Positions 42,024-53,177 are shown, counted from the first letter of the stretch. The stretch: 64,000 nucleotides of DNA from Blastocladiella emersonii ATCC 22665 (GCA_025594325.1 JANHCV010000001.1:1426001-1490000), one strand, 5' to 3'. Translations and numbers: made by a program. Notes: generated by a model not told the origin, from the letters alone.

Positions 42024-42593
42024 TTATACACTGTTTGATGCACGGATCATGTGGATGAAGCAAAGGAGCTGGAACGCCAGATCAAGCACCTGCTTGTAAA
42101 ACGCGATGCCTCCGTAAGATACGTGATCCACGGCATTACAGATTTCACCGACCTTGCCACAAAGCGCAGCAACGTGGGAGATAGTGACGAACGGCGACAA
42201 GGTTCCTTGGTGTGAGAGCTCGTCTTCAAGCTTGCCAGCGAAAGCGAGAACAGGGTCCATGTACTTTCGTGCTTGCTCGAGGTGGGCATGGAGATCAACT
42301 ACTCGGAGCTCAAACTCGGCAATGAGGCTTGGATAGTTGCTCGCGTATTCGTTGAGATTAAATCGGATCATGGGCATGCGAGCCAACAACCTGTCGAGAC
42401 AAGAAATGACCGTCGTAAGCTGAACACGCGCGCACTCGTTGGAGCATTTGAGCCATTGAGAGATCTCGGAAACGTTGCGCATCGCATCGTGAGAGGCCAT
42501 CGTCACCACCTCCAAAGTTTGTAGCGAAGACTGTGCGCGCACGCATCGGCTGACCGTTGCAGACGACAATCGCTGCACATCAGTGAGGCACAA
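42024..42593 (-). CDS. Orphan helical protein of atypical codon use
   Basis: An intronless frame of 189 residues, not recognised. It looks helical and folded: ISQWLKCSNECARVQLTTVI, MIRFNLNEYASNYPSL, LEQARKYMDPVLAFAGKLED and a hydrophobic C-terminal helix (VLDLAFQLLCFIHMIRA). No signal peptide and no known motif. The third codon positions are far less GC-biased than in any neighbour, which could mean recent acquisition or low selection. An internal ATG at residue 32 is an alternative start. Its 5' end is about 240 bp from the divergent DNMT2 start. Confidence 0.5.
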   Translation of the reverse strand: MCLTDVQRLSSATVSRCVRAQSSLQTLEVVTMASHDAMRNVSEISQWLKCSNECARVQLTTVISCLDRLLARMPMIRFNLNEYASNYPSLIAEFELRVVDLHAHLEQARKYMDPVLAFAGKLEDELSHQGTLSPFVTISHVAALCGKVGEICNAVDHVSYGGIAFYKQVLDLAFQLLCFIHMIRASNSV

Positions 42594-42833
42594 GATTCAT
42601 AGTAGACAATTGGGGCCGTGAGCGTGTTCCGTCAAGCATGAGCGTGTACGAGTGGTCAACATTTCGGGAATGATGCGTGGACTTGTTGGAGGAGGCTGAG
42701 CAACGCCACCGGCGATGCGCTCGTTTCGAAGCGGCGATTTTGCGTTCAAGTCATGTGGGACCACGCTACCAGTTGCAAGGCGCATGCGTGCATGGCCGGC
42801 TGCCCGCTCTGTTCTACCACATTTACAGCGAAC

Positions 42834-44323
42834 ATGGAACAAACTACTGAGAGTCCGCGCAAGGAGGTTGTCAAGCTGACGCGGCCCGCGAGTTCGCCGC
42901 CGGGGTCCCCGCAGTCGCCCAAGCGCCGGCGGACCGAGGCGAGTCCCGCCAGCAAGGTCTCTTCGGGGCCGAGCGCGACGGCCGAGACGGCCGAGCCGGC
43001 CAAGGAACCGCTCCGCGTGCTCGAGTTCTACTCGGGGATCGGTGGAATGGTGCGCCATGACGAGGAGCACCGCAAAGGCGCCGCTACTGACGACAGCGTA
43101 TGGTTGTAGCAATACGCGCTCAATACCGCGGGCGTTGATGGTACTTGTAACGCACCAGACCGGCGACACGGACCGAGAGTCTAACGTAGCGCGAACCGTG
43201 TGTAGCCAAGGTCCTCGCCGCCTTCGAGGTCAACGACTTTGCCAACGCCGTGTACGCGCACAACTTCGGCAAGGGCGTCGTGGTGCAGGGCCTGATCGAG
43301 GGCCAGTCGGTCGCGCAGTTCGAGAAGCACGGGGCGGACCTGTGGACCATGTCGCCGCCGTGCCAGCCGTTCTCGCGGCAGCTGACGGCCAAGCAGGAGG
43401 GCTCGAGCGACCCGCGGTCCAAGTCCTTCTTCTACATGCTCGACGTGCTGCGCAAGCTCGAGCGCAAGCCGCGGTACCTGCTCGTCGAGAACGTCAAGGG
43501 GTTCGACGAGTCGGATGCGCGCGACGTGCTCGTGGCGACGCTGACCGAGCTCGGGTACCACACGCGCGAGTTCCTGCTCAACCCGCTGCAGATCGGGATC
43601 CCCAATTCGCGCCTGCGGTACTACCTCGTGGCGCGGCTCGGTGTCCCGTTCGCGCTGCCGCCGGCGCCCGCGCGCGAGTTCAAGGACGCGAGCAACGAGC
43701 CCGAGGTGCTCGTGGACGGCGTGCCGCTGCACCAGGCTGAGACGGTCCCCGTCGGGCTGGCCAAGCCGACCAAGGACCCGGCGGTCACGGCGACGACGCC
43801 GGCGGGCGTGTGGGACGTGTTCCCGGGCCGCGCTGACGTGCCGCGCGAGGCGGTGCGCGAGGTGCGCGAGTTCCTGGAGCCGGCCAAGGCCGAGGCGCAG
43901 GCGTGGAAGGACGCGGTGGTGTGGAAGCGCACGCCGCTGTTCGACATCGTGACGCCCGGGTACCGGCGGTCGTGCTGCTTCACGAAAAACTACTACACGT
44001 ACTTTGAGGGCACGGGGTCGGTGCTGCAGGAGAACGAGGCCATGGTGGTGCAGGACGTGTGGCCGACGTTCCTCGAGCGGCAGCCGACAGCGCTCGCGCA
44101 GATTGCGCGCAAGGAGGCGGTGACCGAGGTGGAGAACCCGCTGGTCCCGCTACGGCTGCGCTACTTTACGCCGCGCGAGGTGGCCAACCTCATGTGCTTC
44201 CCGCCCGAGTTCTCGTTCCCGGACCGCATCACGCTCAAGCAGCGGTACCGGCTGCTCGGCAACTCGATCAACGTCCGCGTGGTGGCCGAGCTGCTCAAGT
44301 TTGTGTTGGATCCGTCGTCGTGA
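42834..44323 (+). CDS. TRDMT1: tRNA (cytosine-5) methyltransferase DNMT2/TRDMT1
   Basis: Three exons (42834-43049, 43110-43140, 43206-44323) encode 454 residues. The 31-nt middle exon completes motif I: LEFYSGIGGM joined to QYALNTAGV. Motif IV is MSPPCQPFS with catalytic C135, motif VI is LVENVKGF, and the DNMT2-specific CFT motif occurs in SCCFTKNYYTYFEGTGSVLQ. The C-terminal LRYFTPREVANLMCFPPEF and QRYRLLGNSIN close the catalytic fold. DNMT2 methylates C38 of tRNA-Asp and related tRNAs and is the only family member in many eukaryotes. The N-terminus (about 60 residues, Ser/Pro/Lys-rich) is not conserved, so the start is uncertain; in-frame ATGs also lie at 42753 and 42792. Introns are 60 and 65 nt. 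Confidence 0.9.
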
Positions 44324-44377
44324 TAGTAAAGTAATGTACACTAGTCTATTTAGTAGCTATAGCTCGCCCAACCATAC

Positions 44378-45061
44378 CTATTCCGAGGACGGCGCGGGCA
44401 GCGTCATCTTGATCGTGGCGGGGGACGCGTTGCCGTCCTTGGCCCTGGCGGCGGCCTCCATCTGGGCGCGGGCGAGTCGCTCGAGCAGGGCGGGGTCGCT
44501 CTCGAGCATCTTCTCGAGGAAGGCCTGGGACTGCGGGTCCTTTGCGCGGATCGAGACCTTGCGGACGTGCTCCTCGGGCTGCTGCTCGCGCAGAATCTCC
44601 TCGACGTTCTTGCCGTCCTGGAACCAGCCCTTGTTGTCGGCGATGAGGTGCAGCTTCTCGCAGCCGTCGCAGCGGATCAGGACGACGCCCTTGGTGTAGC
44701 TGTGGTGCGAGACCAGCTTGCTCACGCGCGTATTGCACATCTTGCACGTGAAGGCGAGCAGGAACTTGCCGCCGCCGTCGGGCAGCGTCACCTCGGCCTC
44801 GCCCGACACGGTGGTCTCGGCGGACGCGGCGACGGATTCGGCTGGCCGGTGGTGGCCGTGGTGGTGATGTGTTGGGTCGGTGCAGACGTGCTTGTTGTTG
44901 TGGGCATCGAGACGCGGCGCGAGCAGCGAGAAGGCGGCTCGGTGGAGGACCGCCGCCGCCGCGCGATGGCGGGTCACTGGCGCGGCGGCCTCGGCGCGCA
45001 GGACGCCGGCGAGTGCATTGCGGGCAGTCAGGCCGCTGGCGTGGAGCATGGAGCGATACAT
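44378..45061 (-). CDS. ZIM17: Mitochondrial Hsp70 escort protein ZIM17/TIM15/HEP1
   Basis: Intronless, 227 residues. The zinc-finger domain at about residues 104-150 is diagnostic: FTCKMCNTRVSKLVSHHSY, KGVVLIRCDGCEKLHLIAD and NKGWFQD, with two CxxC pairs. ZIM17 keeps matrix Hsp70 soluble and supports protein import and Fe-S assembly. The N-terminus is rich in Arg, Ala and Leu with few acids (MYRSMLHASGLTARNAL), as expected for a matrix targeting signal, followed by a His-rich linker. The C-terminal 60 residues are longer than usual and charged. Divergent from the FHIP-family gene; convergent with DNMT2, whose stop is 54 bp away. Confidence 0.9.
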   Translation of the reverse strand: MYRSMLHASGLTARNALAGVLRAEAAAPVTRHRAAAAVLHRAAFSLLAPRLDAHNNKHVCTDPTHHHHGHHRPAESVAASAETTVSGEAEVTLPDGGGKFLLAFTCKMCNTRVSKLVSHHSYTKGVVLIRCDGCEKLHLIADNKGWFQDGKNVEEILREQQPEEHVRKVSIRAKDPQSQAFLEKMLESDPALLERLARAQMEAAARAKDGNASPATIKMTLPAPSSE

Positions 45062-45639
45062 GGCTTGCTGAAGTGTGAAATGGGAGAGAAGATCGGCGAC
45101 CGTCGCGTCAACAGCGCGGCAGGCAGGGACGCTGCCGCTCTATCCGGATACCGCTGCAGCCGCACGTGGGCGGTATCTATTCCATGCGGATTGACTGCAT
45201 GCGGCGCGTCGCTGATCCGAAACAGGCAGGCAGCGCGGACAAGGGCGCGAGCTTATCCCTTCCAAACCCGCGCCGGCGTTGAGTTGGTGACGAGCGATGA
45301 GTCGTGCGAGCGTCAGCGTGGGCAGTCCCGCGAGCGAGCGTGAATCAGCCAGGATCGCTCGCCGCGAGGGAGGAGGGGAAGGAAGGCGTCTCGCGGTGCG
45401 AGTCTCCCACCGTTCCCGGCCGCGACCATCTTTCCTCTCTCTCTCGCGCAACGTGTCCTGCCTCGTAATTCGAAAGCTATACCCTCGCGCAACTTGCTGC
45501 CTTGCACGGAACTGCCATCGGCACCGACGGATCAACGCCCATCGCCCGCCATCGCGTCTGATCAGCTCGACGCGTGCCCACCATCACCGACTTGACCACC
45601 GCGCTCTTCGCGTCACCAACTCAGCCGACCATCACCGCG
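45062..45639. promoter_or_regulatory. Divergent promoter region, ZIM17 and FHIP-family gene
   Basis: 578 bases between two head-to-head start codons. CT-rich stretches around 45420-45450 on the + strand. Open frames here have no protein-like composition. No specific element recognised. Confidence 0.45.
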
Positions 45640-48511
45640 ATGTTCGCGGGAGCCCTGCGCCAGACCATCGCGTCCATTGTCGAGAAGGCGACCGACGTGG
45701 TCGCGCCGCGGCTGCACCGCGCGTCGCGCGAGGACCAGGCGCGCGAGCACTGGGACGCGGTCCTCGCGTGGTACCGCGACCGCGGCTTCGAATGGGTCCT
45801 GCAGCTCGACGACCGCTACGCCGACCCGGAGCCGCTCGCGTCGCCGCGCTCGCCATACGCTGCCGGCTCTGCGCTCGCGACGCCGCCCGCGACACCGCGG
45901 TCCGCCAGCGCCAGCAGCACATCGACCACCACGTCATCGTCGCTCCTCCTGCGCCCGCACCTCACCGTTTCCACGGCCTCGTCGGCTGCCGCACCGCCAC
46001 CGCCAATGCGGTCCGTGTCGCCGACGCGCCGCCGGTCGCGCACGTCCACGTCCACGTCGTCGGCCGGCTCGAGCGCCATCTCGCCCGCCGCCTCGCTCTC
46101 GCGCCGCTGGGATTCCGAAGATCAGCGTACGTGATTTTCCTCCCGATCGAGGTCGGCATGGGTCGGCGTCGTGGGAACCGCCCTTGTTCGCAGCGACCAA
46201 CGCTAACCTTGTTTCCGCCCCTCTTCCAGTCTACGGCCACGCCATCCCGGAACTCGCCGACACGCCACTCGCCGCGCACCTGCAGGCGCTGCTGAAACTC
46301 GCAAAGGACGAGCTGCGCGCCGCGTCCTCGTCCGCGAACGCGTCGGGCAACGCGTCGCCCAAGTCGGCCCGCTCGCCGCGTCATGCTGGCCACCACCGCC
46401 TCGCCGCCTCGGTCGCGCCCATGGCCGCCCAGTGCACCACCGTCGGGCCCATGGACATGGCCTCGCCGTGGTCGCCGCACCCGCCGCCCGCCGCCATGCT
46501 CGCTCTCGCGCCATCGGCGTCCGGCTCCGCGAGCTCGCTGCTCCCATCGTCGTCGCCATCCTACGGACCCTGCACCTCGCTCGTCCTGCGCCAGCTCGTG
46601 CTCCCGACTCTCGTCAACGCCGCACGCGAGAACATCCCCGCCGGCATGAACCACGAGGCCGTGCGCTTCGTCCACTCGTTCCTCGTCGACGTGGCCGCCG
46701 TCACCGTCGCCACCGTGCCGCACGGCGCGTCTTCCCTGCTCGTCGACGATACCGTGCGACACCCTGTCCTCGACCTCGTCGAGCTCACCCACGACATGGT
46801 CTCGGCGCTGCGCGGCGACCGCCGCGTGCGAGCCGGCATCGAGCGGCTCGACCTCGAGTGCGACCTGATGCGCCTCGTCAACGCCGTCCTGCGCACCCTC
46901 AACCCGTGTCCCGCCGACGTGCCGCGTTTCTTCGTCGAGCGCGCCACCGCCGCCGCACCCGGCCAGGGCGCCACGCCCGCGTTCCCGCTGCTCGAGTACC
47001 TCCTCGAGTTCGCCCCGCACGCGACCGAGGCCGGGAACCTCGCGCGCGAGTCGGCGCTCCTCGTCGCCGGCATGGTCGAGGCTGTCCCGCGCCTCGAGGC
47101 GATCCTGCTCGCGCCCACGGTCGTCGCTGCGGTCCCGGCGCCCAGTTTCCTCGCGCGGCTCGCCGCGGGGCTCAACGGCGTGCCGGCGGCCTCGGCGGCG
47201 GGAGGAGGCGACGCGGTCCCGCTGCGCCATGCGCTCGACCACTTTGCGTTCCTCAACCACTTTTGCCTCGTGCTCCCGCCCACGGCCGTGCTCGCCGTCA
47301 GCGTTCTGGCGGATGGGATCCGTACCGTGCTGGTGCACCACGAGCAGCAGCACGCAGCCGAGGACGAGGCGGAGCTCGACGAGCCGGTCTCGTCGCATTC
47401 GTCGCACCTGCCATCGCCGCCCGCCAGCGAGACCTCGTCCCCGCGGCAACCGCCCTCTCCGGCGCCCGCCGTCGGCGCGCTCCTCGGTGCCGGCCCGACG
47501 GAACTCGGCCCGCTCGTCCCGCGGTTCCTTGCCTCGACGCCCGCGTGCCACCCGCTCGTCCGCCGCGCGCTCGTCGCCGCGATGCCGAGCCACCGGTTCC
47601 TCGTCCCCGCGACCGACCTCGCGGCCACGGCCGAGGGCGCGACCGAGACGCGGTTCAATACGTGTCTCGCGATGCTCACCGTGTACGCGGACCTGATCGC
47701 CGCTGGCGACGCGGCGGTCGCGCTGCCCTCGGCCAAGGCGTTGGCCATCGAGGACGTGGACGACGCGGTCATGGCGGTGGTCGCGCGGCTCGTCGAGCCC
47801 GGGATCCACGCGCTCGCGGCGCGGTTCCACCCCGAGGCCGGCGGGATCGATGTCGCCGCGTCGGTCGAGGCGCTCAACCAACCGCATCCGTTGCACGAGC
47901 GGTCCGCGTCGCAGATCCTCGCCGGGTGGATGGGTTCCGTGGCAGCCGCATCGGCCCCCGTCGAGCAGCGCGCGGCGCAGGCGGCGGCGGGCGAGGTGGT
48001 CGCGCTCGCGTCCGCGCTCGAGGCGGCGGTCGTCGAGTGCGCCGAGCGAAGCGTCGCGACACGGGCCGCGGACGCGGTCACGGTCGATGTCAACCAGCTC
48101 GCGACCATGTGGATGTCCCTCCTCGCCGCCTCCTCTGGGAGCCCACGAGCCTCGAGCGACGTTAACGGAGACGATGTGGACGCGAGCGACGACGGGCTCG
48201 ACCACGGGATGACGGTGCTCGCCATGACGAGCGTATGGCGCGCCGTCACGCTGGCTGCGCCCGACGCCGTCGTCGACTGGGTGTTCCTGCACTCGGACGT
48301 GTTCGCCGCGCCGACACTCGCGCGAGTCCCGTTCCCCGACCAGCGCGTCGCCGCCGAGTTCCAGCTCGAGATGGGCCTCGCGCTGTTCTTGCGCCACGCG
48401 CACCGCCGCGCCGCCGCGGCTGCAACCGACGCGCGGCGCGTGTGGTTCGCGACCGAGGCGGACGAGGCCGAGGAGGCCCGCCGCCGCGAACAGACATTTT
48501 GTATAGTCTAG
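45640..48511 (+). CDS. FHIP-family protein (FTS/Hook-interacting, FAM160/RAI16-like)
   Basis: Two exons (45640-46126, 46230-48511; 103-nt intron, the second longest found) encode 922 residues. The N-terminus (TIASIVEKATDVVAPRL, then REDQAREHWDAVLAWY) and ADTPLAAHLQALLKLAKDEL after a Ser/Thr-rich linker fit the start of the RAI16-like domain. The central helical region continues with HEAVRFVHSFLVDVAAVTV, LEYLLEFAPHATEAGN, ARESALLVAG and FLARLAAGLNGVP, matching the helical-repeat pattern of FHIP proteins. In other fungi and animals FHIP joins FTS and Hook to link early endosomes to dynein. C-terminal helices from about 650 to 900 are less conserved. The family call is by pattern, so it is less certain than for the enzymes here. 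Confidence 0.65.
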
Positions 48512-48580
48512 ACGCCATTCCATTCCCCATTACAAAGACGGTTCATGTGTGTGTGATGCGCTCTCGCTCCCTTCACAGAC

Positions 48581-49011
48581 ATGGCAGCTCAGCTTCGACC
48601 CGCGATCCGGCCCGCTAACCCGAGTATTCTCGCGCGCGCGTGGTTCGGCGCCATCGTCCCCGTCGCCACGGCGGTGCTCGCGGTCGCTCTTGCTGCCACG
48701 ATCGGCAGCTGTCGTCTCGGTGGTGACACTCGCCCTGCCATCCCTGCTCTCACGCCGCCGCGGTCCCTGCTCGAAGCAGGACGAGCCGCGTGGTTTCACC
48801 TCGTTGGTGCGCTCTCACCTCACTGATCCGTCAACGGCAGCTCTGACAGGCACAGCGTGTAGGACACGCCCATGACGCGACGTGCGAAGCGTCGTGGCCC
48901 ATGGTCCTCGCGACCCTCGCCGTGGCGTTCCTCATCGCGTCGACGTGGATCGGGCGCTGGCTCGGGTGCATGCTGTGCCTGCGCGGACGGCCGCGGTCGC
49001 GTCGTTCGTGA
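48581..49011 (+). CDS. Hypothetical small two-helix membrane protein
   Basis: Two exons (48581-48806, 48863-49011) encode 124 residues. The 56-nt intron has a GTGCGC donor, a CTGAC branch site and a GTGTAG acceptor. Hydrophobic segments: AWFGAIVPVATAVLAVALAA near residue 20 and MVLATLAVAFLIASTWIG near residue 89. The C-terminus is basic (LRGRPRSRRS). No family recognised. The exon pair restores a frame with a second membrane helix, which is the main support. It may instead be non-coding, since it is short and lacks homologs I can recall. Confidence 0.4.
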
Positions 49012-49398
49012 CGATGACGACGGTGGCGCTCATTGTTCACGGGAAATGAAACTGTCTCGCAGCTTGTCTCTCGTGTGGCGTGACTGATGGCATCAGTGCG
49101 AGACGTGGCGCAGGGGCGGGCGGAAACGGTAGGAGGGCGATTCACGTGGCCGTTCCGATGGGCGCCGAGGGCGTGGCGCCATTGCGTGCGCGTCGGGTGA
49201 CCTCAGGTGACCGGGTTGCTGTCTCCTGGGCGCGTGTTTTGGGCGAGTGCGGGCGGCGCCGGGACGCATGCCGCGGGCGGCGTTCCTGTGCAAGAGGCCG
49301 CCCTACAAAACGGCGGCCCGCCCCGCATCCCCGCTCTCGCTCCCCCTCTCCCGCTGCCCCTTTGCCGAGCATCCCCAGAGCACCACCTAGCAACCACC
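49012..49398. promoter_or_regulatory. Promoter region of the ADP/ATP carrier gene
   Basis: 387 bases upstream of a gene whose codon use suggests high expression. The last 60 bases are strongly CT-rich (CGCTCCCCCTCTCCC-like), typical of leaders of abundant fungal transcripts. No ORF is supported. Confidence 0.45.
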
Positions 49399-50565
49399 AT
49401 GGCCAAGAAGGACTCCGCCCCCAAGACCACCTCGGAGCAGGTGACCTCGTTCCTGCTCGACCTCGCCGCCGGCGGTACCGCTGGTGGTATCTCCAAGACG
49501 GTCGTGGCCCCGATCGAGCGCGTCAAGCTCATCCTCCAGACCCAGGACTCGAACACCCAGCTGGCCGCCGACAAGCGCTACAAGGGTATCGGCGACGCTT
49601 TCCGTCGTATCCCCGCCGAGCAGGGCTTCGCCTCGTTCTGGTACGCTCGTCTCGCCTGCGTCGTGGTGTGTGCGCGCCCGCTGCTGCCCTCCCGTGCCTC
49701 GATCGCCACCGATCCGAGGCAATCTCGCCGTCCCCGACCCCGATCGCGCGAGTGATTGCGTCGGCGATGGGTTGCGCAGCAGCGCAGTCACACCTGCCTC
49801 GAGTGTTTGTTGACGCACCGCACGTGACTGACCTCCACCCCCCTCGCCTCCCCCTCCTCCAGGCGCGGTAACATGGCCAACATTGTCCGCTACTTCCCCA
49901 CGCAGGCGCTCAACTTCGCCTTCAAGGACAAGTACAAGCAGATCTTCGTGCGCCACAACCCCAAGACCGACTTCTGGAAGTTCTTCGCCGGTAACCTGGC
50001 CTCGGGCGGTGCCGCTGGTGCCACGTCGCTCATGTTCGTGTACCCGCTCGACTTCGCGCGTACCCGTCTGGGTGCCGATGTCGGCAAGGGTGCCGAGCGC
50101 CAGTTCACTGGTCTCACTGACTGCATCTCCAAGATCTACAAGCAGAACGGCATCAAGTCGCTGTACGGTGGCTTTGGCGTCTCGGTTGTCGGCATTGTCG
50201 TGTACCGCGCTGCCTTCTTCGGTGGCTACGACACCGCCAAGTCGGTGTTCCTCAAGGACCCCAAGTCGGCGCCCTTCTGGCAGAACTGGATCATCGCCCA
50301 GGTCGTGTCGACGATCGCCGGTGTCGTGTCGTACCCCTTCGACACTGTCCGCCGTCGCATCATGATGCAGGCTGGCCGCAAGGAGGTCCAGTACACTTCG
50401 ACGCTCGACTGCTGGAAGAAGATTGCCAAGAACGAGGGTGTCTCGGCCTTCTTCAAGGGTGCCCTCTCGAACGCCATCCGCGGCTCGGGCGGTGCTCTCG
50501 TCCTGGTCATCTACGACGAGATCCAGAAGGTCCTCGGCTTCGAGGGCGGCGCTGGCGGCGAGTAA
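49399..50565 (+). CDS. AAC: Mitochondrial ADP/ATP carrier
   Basis: Two exons (49399-49640, 49863-50565) encode 314 residues. Three mitochondrial-carrier repeats with PxE/DxxR signatures are visible: [26 protein letters not shown] and [14 protein letters not shown]. The first, second and third domains each contain two helices. The nucleotide-exchange signature of ADP/ATP carriers is RRRMMM; here it reads RRRIMM at residues 244-249. The FWRGN motif is split by the intron and restored by splicing. The intron is 222 nt, by far the longest in the window. Codons are more biased to GGT, GCT and ATC than in neighbours, as expected for a highly expressed gene. Imports ADP into and exports ATP from the matrix. 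Confidence 0.95.
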
Positions 50566-51487
50566 GCAACTGTGTGACGCTCCCTACCCCGGTGACGCGT
50601 CCGCGGTGCAGCGCGCCTCGGTCCACTCGCCGTCCTCTCGTTCAAGCGCCCTCGTTGTCGATGTCCTTAGGTGCCCGGTGACACTGGTCCAGTGGTGGTT
50701 GTCGCTGCCATGGGTCCTGATCCTCGATGCTCTTCCCTCCTCCCCTCCCTCTCTTCCCCTTGCCTTGCTCGCTCATCCCTTCCCCCCTTCCTCTCTTGCA
50801 CCTCGCACCTTGCGCTCCCCCCGCAACCGTAGCACGTGGCGTCCCCTCACGGGGGCGTGACAGCGGCGGATGCGGGTTGCTACGGTGACCTGGGCTCGGG
50901 CGGTTGCGGCGGCTCTTGGTGGCGTGCCGGGCTCGGTGTTGATGGTGGCCGTCGGTGACTTCGTCTTCTCTCCCATGCGTGTCGCGTCCTCCCTCCCTCT
51001 CATGCCAGTCCACTCCCTTCCGCTCGCTCTTCGTTGTTGTTTGGTCGTCTGGCCTCGTGTGCCCATTGCGTTCCTGTCCTTCGGCGTGTTGCCGGTCTCT
51101 TCATTCACTTCCCCCACAATACATAGTCTTCTCGCTTTCAAACCTGCTCGTCTTCGTCCCTGTCCGCATGGTGCATCCTGTCCGCGAGCGAGCGACCGCG
51201 ATCGTCCTTTCAGGGCGTGAGAGCCGTGGCCGTGATGGATGAGTCGGTGGAAAGCGCGACGCACGGCCCACGTGGCCCGCTTCCCTTATCAAATCGCGAG
51301 AGCAGCGTCTGGGGTTCGCGCTGTGATCCCTGCACTTGCCCTTCCCTCGCGAGCTCTCCCTCCCCTGCCTCCAACGGTGCTACGAATCAACAACTGCGCT
51401 CATTGCAAACGAATCGACCACAACGACGACGACGCGCCGTGATCCACGAAACTACCACCAACGCGACTGTGAACGACTACCACGATC
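50566..51487. other. Intergenic stretch between ADP/ATP carrier and PFK-2/FBPase-2
   Basis: 922 bases. CT-rich on the + strand over much of 50620-51200. Several open frames occur on both strands, but their composition is Ser/Pro/Arg-rich noise. I see no tRNA, repeat array or conserved domain. Confidence 0.45.
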
Positions 51488-53177
51488 ATGGCGCACCTCT
51501 ACAAGACCACGACGGGTGCGGTCCGCCCCACTCGCCCGCTCGGACGTCGCGGCGATCCTGACGCGTCGTGCTCGCTCGCATGTCCCGTAGGTCGCATGTT
51601 CCATGCCGGCTCCATCTGCCTCGGTACGCGGGGTGCTGCGCCACCATGGACCCGGCCGATCGCGGCGCTCACACGGATCCCACACTCGTAGTCCCCGTTG
51701 GCCTGCCCGCGCGCGGCAAGACGTTCATGTCGACCAAGCTCGGGCGGTACCTGCGCTGGCTCGGCGTCCGCACCCAGGTTTACAACGTCGGCGCGTACCG
51801 CCGCAGGATGTTTGGGCCCAGCGGCGCGCATGAGTTGTTTGATCCCGGTACGCGCTTGCTTGGGTCTCGGTTGTGCGGGTACGAGACGTTGACGCGCTCG
51901 TCGTGTAGCGGACGAGGACGCCATGGCGAAACGCAACGCGGCGGGCGACGCGGCCTTCGACGACATGCTGCAGTTCTTTGACGCGGGCGGCCAGGTCGCC
52001 ATCTACGACCACACGCTGACCATCATGGAGTCGAAGCGCCGCGAGATCATCGACCGGCTCACCCCGCTGAAGATTCAGGTCGTGTTTGTCGAGACCATCT
52101 GGTGCGTCCTCCTCCCACATCGCTCACGCGTCGCAGCGTCGCTGACACCGAGACCCGTCCGCTCGCTCGCGTAGCAACAACCCACAAGTCATCGAGTGCA
52201 ACATCCGCGAGGTGAAACTGCACACGCCCGACTATGAGGGGTGGAACGAGGAGGCCGCCGTCGCCGACTTCCTCAAACGCATCGAGCACCACGTCCCCTA
52301 CTACCAGCCCGTCTCGGACCCCACCCTCTCCTACGTCCAGGTCATGAACCTCGGCCTCGACTCGACCGTCGGCGAGCATATCGTCGCCAACGTACGCTTT
52401 GTTTTGGTGATTGGGGTCCGATCGCGCGAGACTGACCTCGTGCGTGTACGTGACCGCGTGTAGAACCTCAAGGGATACCTCCAGACCCGCATCGTCTTCT
52501 ACCTCATGAACCTCCACATTTCGCCGCGCAACGTGTACCTGCTCAAGGTGCGTGAGCCCGCCCGCGACGGAATGCCCGACACGCCAGCTGACACCCGGAC
52601 GTCCGTGTAGAACGCCGAGTCCACGAGCGACCACACGTTCAAGGACGACGCGCCGCTGTCGCCCGCGGGCGTCGCGTACTCGCAGAAGGTGCACGACTTC
52701 CTGGTGCAGCTGCGCAAGTCCAAGGGCCAGTCGGCGTACCCGAAGATCTTCACGTCGACGCGGCGGCGGTCGTACGAGACGGCGCAGTTCTTCCCGGCCG
52801 ACCGCGTCACGCAGAAGGCGTCGCTCGTGCAGCTCAACCCGGGCGCCGTCGAGGCCATGGACGAGCCCGCCATCGCCGCCGCGTACCCCGACGAACACGT
52901 CCAGCACGCCCGCGACCCTTTCAACCACCGGTACCCGCGGTCCGAGAGCTACCACGACCTCGCCCTGCGCCTCGAGCATGTCATCCTCGAGCTCGAGGGC
53001 GAGAAGGGCGATGTCCTGGTGATTGCCCACGAGACGGTGCTCCGGTGTCTCTACGTGTACCTCAACGACCTCGACGAGAAGGCGATCCCCGGCATGGAGA
53101 TCCCGTCGCACACGCTCATCGAGCTCACGCCCAAGGCCCAGGGCACCGTCGAGACGCGGTATCGCATCGAGCCCTGA
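51488..53177 (+). CDS. PFKFB: 6-phosphofructo-2-kinase/fructose-2,6-bisphosphatase with altered phosphatase site
   Basis: Seven exons (51488-51515, 51591-51623, 51692-51847, 51909-52101, 52175-52391, 52464-52547, 52611-53177) encode 425 residues. The N-terminus LYKTTTG-RMFHAGSI is assembled from exons of 28 and 33 nt. The kinase domain has Walker A GLPARGKT (24-31), RYLRWLGVRTQVYNVGAYRR, and an ending with SYVQVMNLG and IVFYLMNLHISPRNVYL. The bisphosphatase domain follows, but its RHGE nucleophile motif is replaced by K237-N238-A239-E240, so the phosphohistidine nucleophile is Asn. The second His is kept (IAHETVLRCL, H377). This enzyme probably makes but does not break fructose-2,6-bisphosphate, which activates glycolysis. 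A similar loss is known in yeast PFK26. The splice site falls between K237 and N238; no in-frame alternative would supply a His. Confidence 0.88.

Noticed and set aside
45962-48523. 853-codon minus-strand frame opposite the FHIP-family gene
   Set aside because: Same mirror effect of GC-rich third positions; Arg/Gly/His-rich with no recognisable domain.
50566-51487. Several frames of 60-160 codons after the ADP/ATP carrier
   Set aside because: Ser/Pro/Arg-rich noise from CT-rich DNA, overlapping on both strands, no domain.
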